NCBI GenBank assembly: GCA_005792355.1
Contig: SXSC01000394.1
Coordinates: 1 to 63,901, forward strand
Direction: 5' to 3'
DNA: 63,901 bases
Source of the DNA: Opitutaceae bacterium
GTDB lineage: Bacteria; Verrucomicrobiota; Verrucomicrobiia; Opitutales; Opitutaceae
Below, one piece after another: positions 43,320-52,697 of the stretch. Numbering within the stretch: the stretch's first letter is position 1; every line of letters starts with the position of its first letter. The translations under genes were made by a program, and so were the position numbers. Below the pieces are notes generated by a model that saw only the letters and a list, made by a program, of their open reading frames with translations, ran no database searches and had not been told where the DNA came from.

Positions 43320-45785
43320 ATGAAAATCTCCCTCAACTGGCTCCGCGACTACGTGGCCCTCGACGCTTCGGTCGGGGAAATCTCCCGTGCCATCACCTTC
43401 CTCGGTTTCGAGGTCGAATCCGTGCAAACCACCGGCGCGCCCCCTCTCGACCACGTCGTCGTCGGCGAAATCCTCACCCGCGCCCGGCACCCGAACGCCG
43501 ACAAGCTTTCCGTCTGCACCGTCGACGTCGGGCCCGCCGGCGGCGTGAAAACAATCGTTTGCGGCGCGCACAATTGCGACGCCGGCCACCGCGTCCTCGT
43601 GGCGCTCCCCGGCGCCGTGCTGCCGGGCAATTTCGAAATCAAGCTGTCAAAGATTCGCGGCCAGGCTTCCGAGGGCATGATGTGTTCGCCCGATGAAATC
43701 GGACTCGGCGGCGAGCACAGCGGCCTCCTCCTCCTCGACGGCCGGCCTGCTCTCGGCACGCCCATCAACCAGGCGCTGCCGCCGGGCGATATCGTCCTCG
43801 ACCTCGAAATCACCCCGAACCGTCCGGATTGCCAGTCGCACCTCGGCATCGCGCGCGAGCTCGCCGCCTGGTTCAAGCTGCCGCTCATCTATCCGCAGGA
43901 GAAATTCCGCGGCGATGTCTCCGCTGCGCCCGCGCGCCCCGAGCTGCTGACATCCGTCCGGGTCGACCATCCGGTGGACTGCCCGCTTTACACCGCGCAT
44001 CTCATCACGGGCATCAAAATTGGCCCCAGCCCCGCCTGGATGCAGGAGCGGCTCAAGGCCGTCGGCCTGCGCCCGATCAACAATGTCGTCGACGTCGGCA
44101 ACTACGTGATGCTCGAGACCGGCCAGCCGCTGCATGCGTTCGACGCCCGCAAACTCGCCGGCAACCAGCTGGTCATCCGGCGGGCGGTCGACGGCGAAAA
44201 GCTCACCACCCTCGATGGCAAGGCGCGGCTGCTGAGCAGCCGCATGCTCGTCATCGCCGACGCCGAGCGCCCGGTGGTCATCGCCGGCATCATGGGCGGC
44301 GAGAACTCCGGCGTGGGCGCCGACACGACCGACCTCGTGCTGGAATGCGCGATTTTCAAGCGGCAATCGATCCGCTGGACCTCACGCAAGCTCGGGCTCT
44401 CCTCCGATTCGGCGTACCGCTTCGAACGGGGGGTCGATCCCCATGGCGTGCATGAGGCCGCCTGGCGGGCCATCGACCTCATTTTGGAAACCGCCGGTGG
44501 CCAGGTGGCCGGGCCCGCGTATTCGGTCGGCGGCGACGTACCGTGGCAGCGTGAAATTGTCGTCACGCACGACTATATCACGGACAAGCTTGGTTTCGAC
44601 ATTCCGGCGGCCGAGATGCGCGCGGCCTTCGAGTCGCTCGAGCTCACCATCGCCCGCGAGGAGCCCACCACCCACCCGCGGCGCGGTCCGGCGTGGACCG
44701 TCACGATTCCGAGCTGGCGGGATGACCTCGATCGCCCGATCGATCTGGTCGAGGAAGTGCTGCGGCTTTACGGCACGGAGAAGATTCCGGCGACGGTCGT
44801 GCAATCACCCGGGCTCCCGGCGGAGGACGATCCGATCACGCTCTTCAACCGGCGCGCCACCGACTACCTGGTCGGCCATGATTTTCACGAGTGCGTCAAC
44901 ACCACCCTGCGTCCGGCAAAGGAAATCTCCCTCTGGGTCTCGCAGGCCGCCGTGCAGGAACTCGCGTTGACCAATCCGTTTGTCGACGACCAGACGCACT
45001 TGCGGCCGACGTTGATCACGGGACTGCTCGAGTCGCTGAAGCTGAACCAGTCACGGGGTGTCGTGGCGACGCGGTTGGGCGAGACCGGACGGGTCTTCAT
45101 GGAAACCAACGGACACGTGCTCGAATGTGCGGCCGCGGCATTTGTGGTGGCCGATCCGCTGGGCGAGCGCGTCTGGCGCCAGCGCGAAGCCGTCGATTTC
45201 TATGCGGTGAAGCACCATGTGGCCGCGCTGGCGGCTTTCGGAGGTGTTGAGCTGACGGGCCAGCCGCTGGTCCCCACGGCCGGCGCGCATTTTGGCTGGC
45301 AGGAAGGCCAGTCCACGGCGACGGGGGACATCTCAGAAGGTTGGACCGCGCGCTTCGGTCTGCTGAACCTCGCCATGGTGAAGTCGCTCGGGATTGAAGG
45401 GAAAGTCTACGCCGGGATCTTCGCGATCCTGCCCGAGAAGCTCCCACCCGGATTCGCGGCCCGCCGTTTCGCCGATTTCAGCCTCTTCCCGGCCGCGCTG
45501 CGCGATCTCGCGCTCGTGGTGGACGAGGCGATGCCGGCAGCCGAGGTGCAGCGCGCACTCGTGACGATCGCCCGGGGCGCCGCGGGCAGCGCCTTCGCGG
45601 TTGAGCGCGTGAGCGTCTTCGATGTCTTCACGGGGCCCGGCCTGCCGGAAGGGAAGAAGAGCCTCGCCTTCGCCCTTGTCTTCCGTGCGACGGATCGCAC
45701 TTTGACCGACGAAGAAGTGAGCGCGGCGTTCCAGAAAATCCAGGATGACCTGGGCAAGAATACCTCCTATCAAATCAGAAAGTAA
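43320..45785 (+). CDS. pheT: Phenylalanine-tRNA ligase beta subunit
   Basis: The 821-residue beta subunit holds the editing site that removes mischarged tyrosine. Domains in order: N-terminal MKISLNWLRDYV, tRNA-binding OB domain (HPNADKLSVCTVDVG, then GMMCSPDEIGLG), B3/B4 editing domain (NRPDCQSHLGIARELA, then RPINNVVDVGNYVM), B5 domain, catalytic-like core, and C-terminal anticodon-binding FDX-ACB domain (FSLFPAALRDLALVVDE). Length and order are normal. Confidence 0.97.
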   Translation: MKISLNWLRDYVALDASVGEISRAITFLGFEVESVQTTGAPPLDHVVVGEILTRARHPNADKLSVCTVDVGPAGGVKTIVCGAHNCDAGHRVLVALPGAVLPGNFEIKLSKIRGQASEGMMCSPDEIGLGGEHSGLLLLDGRPALGTPINQALPPGDIVLDLEITPNRPDCQSHLGIARELAAWFKLPLIYPQEKFRGDVSAAPARPELLTSVRVDHPVDCPLYTAHLITGIKIGPSPAWMQERLKAVGLRPINNVVDVGNYVMLETGQPLHAFDARKLAGNQLVIRRAVDGEKLTTLDGKARLLSSRMLVIADAERPVVIAGIMGGENSGVGADTTDLVLECAIFKRQSIRWTSRKLGLSSDSAYRFERGVDPHGVHEAAWRAIDLILETAGGQVAGPAYSVGGDVPWQREIVVTHDYITDKLGFDIPAAEMRAAFESLELTIAREEPTTHPRRGPAWTVTIPSWRDDLDRPIDLVEEVLRLYGTEKIPATVVQSPGLPAEDDPITLFNRRATDYLVGHDFHECVNTTLRPAKEISLWVSQAAVQELALTNPFVDDQTHLRPTLITGLLESLKLNQSRGVVATRLGETGRVFMETNGHVLECAAAAFVVADPLGERVWRQREAVDFYAVKHHVAALAAFGGVELTGQPLVPTAGAHFGWQEGQSTATGDISEGWTARFGLLNLAMVKSLGIEGKVYAGIFAILPEKLPPGFAARRFADFSLFPAALRDLALVVDEAMPAAEVQRALVTIARGAAGSAFAVERVSVFDVFTGPGLPEGKKSLAFALVFRATDRTLTDEEVSAAFQKIQDDLGKNTSYQIRK

Positions 45786-45787
45786 CT

Positions 45788-46030
45788 ATGAAACTGGCAT
45801 TGAAATTTGATATCGTCGAAGCGCTACGGGATAATCTTCACCTCTCGCCTTTTCGCCGCTTCGTCCTCCGCCTTCATTCCGGGGAGAAACTGACCGTGTC
45901 CAACCCCGATGTGCTCACGGTCACCCAATCGAATTACATCGTTTTCGATGCGGGCAAAGGGATGCGGATTCTCAATGCCACCTTGATCGCGTCGATCGAT
46001 TTTCCCGAGAAGCGGAAACTCGTCGCCTGA
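45788..46030 (+). CDS. Small conserved protein, first of a tandem pair
   Basis: An 80-residue protein starting two bases after pheT. It reads MKLALKFDIVEALRDNLHLS, then PFRRFVLRLHSGEKLTVSNP and DVLTVTQSNYIVFDAG. The PF-x-x-F-x-x-R-L-H-x-G core with beta-rich remainder resembles a short uncharacterised family found in Planctomycetota and Verrucomicrobiota. It is a paralogue of the next gene. No signal or membrane segment. Confidence 0.8.
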   Translation: MKLALKFDIVEALRDNLHLSPFRRFVLRLHSGEKLTVSNPDVLTVTQSNYIVFDAGKGMRILNATLIASIDFPEKRKLVA

Positions 46031-46060
46031 CGGCGCGAGCGTTGGTCTGCGGAACTTACC

Positions 46061-46303
46061 ATGAAATTCGCCCTCAAATTTCCCTTTGTTGATGAAGTTC
46101 GGGAGGCTCTGCACAAGGCACCCTTCGAGCCTTTTGTGATCCGCCTCCACTCCGGCGAGATGCTCAAGATCACGAATCCCGATGTTCTTTCGGTGACGAT
46201 GTCTGGCCGTGTAATTTGGGACGATGGCAAGGGCTACCGTAATCTGAACCCCACGCTGCTCGCTTCCGTCGAGGCGATAAGACCGGCCAGACGGAAATCC
46301 TGA
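46061..46303 (+). CDS. Small conserved protein, second of a tandem pair
   Basis: Also 80 residues, clearly duplicated from its neighbour: MKFALKFPFVDEVREALHKA, PFEPFVIRLHSGEMLKITNP, DVLSVTMSGRVIWDDGKGYR and LNPTLLASVEA align position for position with the first copy. The C-terminus is more basic (RPARRKS). It ends three bases before gatC, so the pair sits inside a pheT-gatC transcription run. Function unknown. Confidence 0.8.
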   Translation: MKFALKFPFVDEVREALHKAPFEPFVIRLHSGEMLKITNPDVLSVTMSGRVIWDDGKGYRNLNPTLLASVEAIRPARRKS

Positions 46304-46306
46304 GCG

Positions 46307-46597
46307 ATGGCAACGATTCCCTCTCTCGATATCGACCATGTCGCCAAGCTCGCCCGCCTCGCGCTGACGCAAGAGGAGAAAGCGACCTTCGCGCAGCAGC
46401 TCGGGAGTGTGCTGCATCACATCGAGCAGCTCAGCAAGGTGGACGTCAGCGGCGTCGAGCCCAGCGCCCACGCCTTTGCCGTGGTCAATGTCTGGGCCGA
46501 CGATGTCGCGCGGCCCGGCTTCCCGGTGGACCAGGCGCTGCGCAATGCGCCGGCCCAGCGCGACAACATGATCGTGGTGCCCAAGGTCGTCGAATGA
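46307..46597 (+). CDS. gatC: Glutamyl-tRNA(Gln) amidotransferase subunit C
   Basis: A 96-residue GatC, which stabilises GatA and contacts GatB in the complex that turns Glu-tRNA(Gln) or Asp-tRNA(Asn) into Gln- or Asn-tRNA. DIDHVAKLARLALTQEEKAT and the C-terminal LRNAPAQRDNMIVVPKVVE are typical. gatA follows after 96 bases and gatB after the GxxExxY cassette. Confidence 0.96.
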   Translation: MATIPSLDIDHVAKLARLALTQEEKATFAQQLGSVLHHIEQLSKVDVSGVEPSAHAFAVVNVWADDVARPGFPVDQALRNAPAQRDNMIVVPKVVE

Positions 46598-46612
46598 CCC
46601 GAAGCTGAACAG

Positions 46613-46662
46613 AAGGTAACCAAGGGAACGGGAATCGGGTTCCCCTCGCACGTCGTTACCTT
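46613..46662. repeat. Nested inverted repeat between gatC and gatA
   Basis: Outer arms AAGGTAAC (46613-46620) and GTTACCTT (46655-46662) enclose inner arms GGGAAC (46624-46629) and GTTCCC (46639-46644). No T-run, so probably a small dispersed element or attenuator-like hairpin rather than a terminator. Confidence 0.5.
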
Positions 46663-46693
46663 ACTTGCCTTTTGTTTGAGACATCTTGCTGGA

Positions 46694-48157
46694 ATGCCTG
46701 CCCAACTTCACTACCAGTCCATCACGCAGCTCGCCGCCGCTCTCGCCGCGAAGGAAATCTCCGCGGTTGAGTTGACCCACGCCGTGCTCGCCCGCACCAC
46801 GGCGGTGGACGCACGCGTGCAGGCCTTCAATTCGCGCGACGAACCGGATGCGCTCACCCAGGCGGCGGCGTCCGATGCGCGTCGCGCCAGCGGTGAGGCT
46901 TGCGGCCTGCTCGACGGAATTCCCGTCGGCCTCAAGGACGTGATTGCGGTCGCCGGACAACCGCTGACGGCGGGGAGCAAGATCCTGGCGAATTTCGTTT
47001 CGCCCTACGACGCCACCGTTACCACGCGTCTCAAACAGGCCGGCGCCGTGCTGTGGGGCCGGCTCAACTGCGACGAGTTCGCAATGGGTTCCTCGACGGA
47101 GAATTCCGCGTTTCACCCGACCGCCAACCCGTGGGACGTCACCCGCGTACCGGGTGGATCCTCGGGGGGCAGCGCCGCCGCCCTCGCTGCCGGCGAAGTG
47201 GTCGCGGCGCTCGGTTCCGACACCGGCGGCTCGATCCGGCAGCCCGCGGCGTTTTGCGGTGTCGTCGGGCTGAAGCCAACCTACGGCCTCGTTTCCCGTT
47301 ACGGCCTGGTCGCCTACGCTTCGTCGCTGGATCAGATCGGGCCGCTCGCGCGCACGGTGGAGGACGCGGCGATTGTGCTGGGCGGGATTGCGGGTCACGA
47401 CGAGCGCGACTCGACCTCCTTCCAGGCGGAAATACCGGATTACCGCGCCGCCCTCGCAACCCGGAGCGGTCCGTGGCGGATTGGCATTCCGAAGGAATAT
47501 TTCGGCGAGGGCCTCGATCCGGAAATTGGCGCGGCCGTCGAGCGGGCGGTCAAGTTCTACCAAGCGCAAGGATGTGAGATCCGCGAGGTATCGTTGCCCC
47601 ACACGCAATACTGCCTCGACACGTATTACATCATCGCGACGGCCGAAGCTTCGTCGAACCTCGCCCGGTTCGATGGCATTCGCTACGGGCATCGTTCGAA
47701 AAACGCGAAGGACGTCGTCGATCTCTATTTTCAGTCGCGGGCCGAGGGCTTCGGGGCCGAGGTCAAGCGCCGGATCATCCTCGGCACGTACGTGCTCTCG
47801 AGCGGCTACTACGACGCCTCGTATCTGCGCGCCCCGCAAGTGCGCACGCTCATCCGGCAGGATTTTCTCAACGCCTACCGCGAGGTTGATGCGCTCCTCA
47901 CGCCGACTTCGCCAATTCCCGCATTCAAGCTCGGGGAAAAATCCGATCCGCTGGCGATGTATCTCTGCGACATCTACACCATCGGCGTGAACCTTGCCGG
48001 GCTTCCCGCCATCAGTGTGCCGGGCGGATTCACGACGGGCGGTCTCCCGATTGGCCTGCAACTGATCGGCCGGCCCTTCGAGGAAGCCGACCTCCTCGCC
48101 CTCGCCCACACCTACGACCGCGCCCACGACTGGAACAAGCGGCATCCGGCACTATGA
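46694..48157 (+). CDS. gatA: Glutamyl-tRNA(Gln) amidotransferase subunit A
   Basis: The 487-residue amidase subunit hydrolyses glutamine to supply ammonia. The Ser-cisSer-Lys triad is visible: Lys in [13 protein letters not shown], cis-Ser in [15 protein letters not shown], and nucleophile Ser in [14 protein letters not shown]. The start is MPAQLHYQ; an in-frame ATG six codons upstream is less likely. The mobile-looking GxxExxY cassette begins five bases after its stop. Confidence 0.97.
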   Translation: MPAQLHYQSITQLAAALAAKEISAVELTHAVLARTTAVDARVQAFNSRDEPDALTQAAASDARRASGEACGLLDGIPVGLKDVIAVAGQPLTAGSKILANFVSPYDATVTTRLKQAGAVLWGRLNCDEFAMGSSTENSAFHPTANPWDVTRVPGGSSGGSAAALAAGEVVAALGSDTGGSIRQPAAFCGVVGLKPTYGLVSRYGLVAYASSLDQIGPLARTVEDAAIVLGGIAGHDERDSTSFQAEIPDYRAALATRSGPWRIGIPKEYFGEGLDPEIGAAVERAVKFYQAQGCEIREVSLPHTQYCLDTYYIIATAEASSNLARFDGIRYGHRSKNAKDVVDLYFQSRAEGFGAEVKRRIILGTYVLSSGYYDASYLRAPQVRTLIRQDFLNAYREVDALLTPTSPIPAFKLGEKSDPLAMYLCDIYTIGVNLAGLPAISVPGGFTTGGLPIGLQLIGRPFEEADLLALAHTYDRAHDWNKRHPAL

Positions 48158-48162
48158 TTTTT

Positions 48163-48610
48163 CGACACAGAGAGCACTGAGGAAACACAGAGGACACAGA
48201 GATGAATCTAGAAATCGATCAACTCACAGAGCAGATCATCGGTGCAGGCATTGAAGTTCATCGGGAACTAGGTCCCGGATTATTAGAGTCAGCGTACCAG
48301 CGCGCGCTGGCCTATGAGCTACGACTGCGCGGGGTGGCATTCGAAGAGCAGAAACTTTGCCCGATAAAATATAAGGACCTGGTCATCGACGACGCCTACC
48401 GTCTCGATTTTCTTGTCGCAGGAATGGTCGTGGTAGAGCTGAAGACTGTGGACGCGTTGCTCGATGTACATGACGCACAGGTTCTGACCTACCTCAAATT
48501 CACCGGTTGCCACATCGGTCTGCTGCTGAACCTCCGTTCCACGGTCCTGACGCGCGGCCTGCGGCGCCTTGCTCTGTGATCTCTGTGTCTCCTCCGTGAC
48601 CTCTGTGTCG
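48163..48610. mobile_element. GxxExxY cassette with 39-nt terminal inverted repeats
   Basis: The sequence 48163-48201 and the reverse complement of 48572-48610 are both 39 nt long and match at 33 positions without gaps (CGACACAGAG...CACAGAG type). The only gene inside is the GxxExxY protein: its ATG starts right after the left repeat and its stop lies within the right one. No target-site duplication is evident. The cassette splits gatA from gatB. A gene-less relative is at 58241-58337. Confidence 0.72.
48202..48579 (+). CDS. GxxExxY family protein (PD-(D/E)XK-like)
   Basis: A 125-residue protein of the GxxExxY family, named for the motif seen here as GLLESAY (residues 26-32) in HRELGPGLLESAYQRAL. 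The likely nuclease-fold catalytic residues are Asp69 in YRLDFLV and Glu79/Lys81 in VVVELKTVD, followed by Gln93 in DAQVLTYLK, as in PD-(D/E)XK folds. The family often lies in repeat-flanked cassettes in Verrucomicrobiota and Planctomycetota. Function is unknown; since it is enclosed by inverted repeats, a part in cassette movement or maintenance is a fair guess. Confidence 0.9.
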   Translation: MNLEIDQLTEQIIGAGIEVHRELGPGLLESAYQRALAYELRLRGVAFEEQKLCPIKYKDLVIDDAYRLDFLVAGMVVVELKTVDALLDVHDAQVLTYLKFTGCHIGLLLNLRSTVLTRGLRRLAL

Positions 48611-48627
48611 CAATCCGACTCGATTCC

Positions 48628-50085
48628 ATGAACTACGAAGCCGTCATCGGGCTGGAGGTCCACGTCCAGGTCAAAACCGCCTCCAAGGTCTTCACGCGGG
48701 TGGCGGCCGGTTACGGACACGAGCCGAATACGCTCACCGATCCCGTGGTGCTCGGCCTGCCGGGTGCGTTGCCGGTCATGAACAAGGCCGCGCTCGACGC
48801 CATTATCAAGGCCGGGCTGCTCCTGGGCTGCCAGATAGCGCCCGTGTGCAAGTGGGACCGGAAAAACTATTTCTACCCTGACTCCCCGAAGAACTATCAG
48901 ATTTCGCAGTACGACCAGCCGATGTGCCTCGGCGGTGCGGTGGAAATCGAATTGCCGGGCGCCGCGCGCAACCTGATGGGCGGGCACCAGCTGATTCCGC
49001 TCACCCGCATCCACCTCGAGGAGGATGTCGGCAAGTTGAACCACGGCGCGAGCGACTCGCTCGTCGACTACAACCGCGCCGGCACGCCGCTCATGGAGAT
49101 CGTATCCGACCCGGCGATGCACTCGGCGGAAGAAGCCTACGCCTACCTGACCTCGCTCCGCGCGACCATGATCTGCGGCGGGATCTCAGATTGCGACATG
49201 GAGAAGGGCCAGCTCCGCTGCGACGCCAACATCTCGATCCGCCCCGTGGGGCAGACGACACTGGGCACCAAGGTCGAACTCAAGAACCTCAACTCAATCT
49301 CGTTTGTGCGCGACGGCATCGCGCACGAGATCAAGCGCCAGCTCGGCGTGCTCGAGCGCGGTGGCACGATCGTGCAGGAGACCCGCGATTACGACGGCAT
49401 GGAAGGCACCTCGCAGTCGCTGCGCACGAAGGAAGATGCCCACGACTACCGCTATTTTCCGGATCCGGATTTGATGCCGGTCGTCGTGGATGCGGCCTGG
49501 AAGGCGCGCCTCCAGGCTGAATGCCCCGAGCTGCCGTTCGAGAAACAGCGGCGATTCATCGCGCAGTACCAACTGCCCTACACGCTAACCTCTGTGCTCG
49601 TCTGGGATCGGGCGCTGGCGGATTATTTCGAGGAAACCGCGAAACTGGCCGGGCCCGGGCGGGCGCAGGCGGTCGGGAACTGGATCGTGAACGATTTGTT
49701 GCGGGAGCTGGGCCACGCGAAACTCGCCCTGGCCGGTGCGAAAGTCCGCCCCGCGCAGCTGGCCGCGCTCGTGCAACTCGTCGATGCCGGCACGGTGCTG
49801 GCCAACGCCGCGAAGGAAGTTTTCAGCGAAATGTTTGCCACGGGCGATCAGCCGGACGCCATCGCGGAGCGTCGGGGATTGAAAGCGGCACCCACGGACA
49901 GCAACGAGCTGGAGCAATGGTGCCGTGACTCGATTGGGGCGAATGCGAAGGCGGTCGCGGAATTCAAGTCCGGCAAGGAAAGCGCGATCAACGGCCTCAA
50001 GGGCCCGGTGATGAAGGCCGCGAAAGGCAAGGCCAACCCGAAGCTGGTGGATGAGACGCTGCGGCGGCTGTTGGCGGGCGCGTAG
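48628..50085 (+). CDS. gatB: Aspartyl/glutamyl-tRNA amidotransferase subunit B
   Basis: The 485-residue kinase-like and tRNA-binding subunit phosphorylates and then amidates the misacylated amino acid. Typical blocks are YEAVIGLEVHVQVKTASKVF, CKWDRKNYFYPDSPKNYQIS, RIHLEEDVGKLNHG, DYNRAGTPLMEIVSDP, RCDANISIRPVG and the C-terminal YqeY-like tail ending KANPKLVDETLRRLL. Complete and of usual length. Confidence 0.97.
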   Translation: MNYEAVIGLEVHVQVKTASKVFTRVAAGYGHEPNTLTDPVVLGLPGALPVMNKAALDAIIKAGLLLGCQIAPVCKWDRKNYFYPDSPKNYQISQYDQPMCLGGAVEIELPGAARNLMGGHQLIPLTRIHLEEDVGKLNHGASDSLVDYNRAGTPLMEIVSDPAMHSAEEAYAYLTSLRATMICGGISDCDMEKGQLRCDANISIRPVGQTTLGTKVELKNLNSISFVRDGIAHEIKRQLGVLERGGTIVQETRDYDGMEGTSQSLRTKEDAHDYRYFPDPDLMPVVVDAAWKARLQAECPELPFEKQRRFIAQYQLPYTLTSVLVWDRALADYFEETAKLAGPGRAQAVGNWIVNDLLRELGHAKLALAGAKVRPAQLAALVQLVDAGTVLANAAKEVFSEMFATGDQPDAIAERRGLKAAPTDSNELEQWCRDSIGANAKAVAEFKSGKESAINGLKGPVMKAAKGKANPKLVDETLRRLLAGA

Positions 50086-50132
50086 CGGAGATATTTCGGG
50101 CCGCGGCAAGCGCGACCGCGTCGAAGGTTAAT

Positions 50133-50741
50133 TCACCCGGGGCCATATATTCTCCGTCTTGTTCGGATACGGTATAACCGCTCGGTGAAGCCACCCTCGT
50201 CGGTGAACGCGGTGGCCTGCGCCTCGATTTGCCGGTCCAGGAGTGCACAGGCCACGCCGATCAGGACCAACGCGGCATTTGCCGCGAGTTCAGGGAAGGT
50301 CGACCGGATGGACACGATGGACTTCATGGGCGTGCCCTTCGGCATCAGCTGGCCCTCCGGTCCATTTTGCCCATTCAGTCCATGTACCTCTCGAACCCAC
50401 GCCGCCACGGCGTCAGCTGTGGTGCAGCGCCGTGCCACCAGCGCCGCCCGCCGCAGATCGGTTTTTTGCCAGAGCGGCAAGTGGCGGTGCCGTAGATAAT
50501 CTTCATAGTCGAGGCGCAGTTCTTCCAGACTGGCGCGGGCCACGTTCGTGAGCTTGAGCTCCATCTTCTTGGAGGTGCCGCTTGCCTTGCTTCCTTCCGC
50601 GATGTTCTGCACGCCGCTCCGCGCGGCTTGCACCATCTGGTCGTGGGTGCGGCTGCGTGGACTGCCAAGCCACACATCTACCCAAATTTGGGTATAACGG
50701 TTTGGGGCCCGGGAGTTGCAGCCGCCGTTGGCACCCGACAT
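50133..50741 (-). CDS. Four-helix-bundle (S23-like) suffix protein, N-terminus altered
   Basis: A 202-residue frame in which the core from [20 protein letters not shown] through [19 protein letters not shown] and [15 protein letters not shown] is a textbook four-helix-bundle protein of the 23S-intervening-sequence family with the long suffix domain (ending [13 protein letters not shown]). Before that core the family normally has some 40-50 residues with GGYRKL-type sequence. Here they are replaced by unrelated sequence encoded on top of the recQ promoter region (including a perfect palindrome). I therefore think the gene is 5'-truncated and the listed start is only nominal. Such genes are typical passengers of repeat cassettes. 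Confidence 0.65.
   Translation of the reverse strand: MSGANGGCNSRAPNRYTQIWVDVWLGSPRSRTHDQMVQAARSGVQNIAEGSKASGTSKKMELKLTNVARASLEELRLDYEDYLRHRHLPLWQKTDLRRAALVARRCTTADAVAAWVREVHGLNGQNGPEGQLMPKGTPMKSIVSIRSTFPELAANAALVLIGVACALLDRQIEAQATAFTDEGGFTERLYRIRTRRRIYGPG
50679..50698 (+). promoter_or_regulatory. Palindrome TACCCAAATTTGGGTA over a possible -10 box
   Basis: Perfect 16-bp palindrome (50679-50694) partly overlapping TATAAC (50693-50698), 53 bases before the recQ start. The arrangement suggests a repressor site on a recQ promoter; no good -35 box is seen and the regulator is unknown. Confidence 0.42.
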
Positions 50742-50750
50742 GTAATTGGG

Positions 50751-52673
<1,923 letters not shown>

Positions 52674-52697
52674 CAGGGTTTCGGCGCCGCCACGGAT

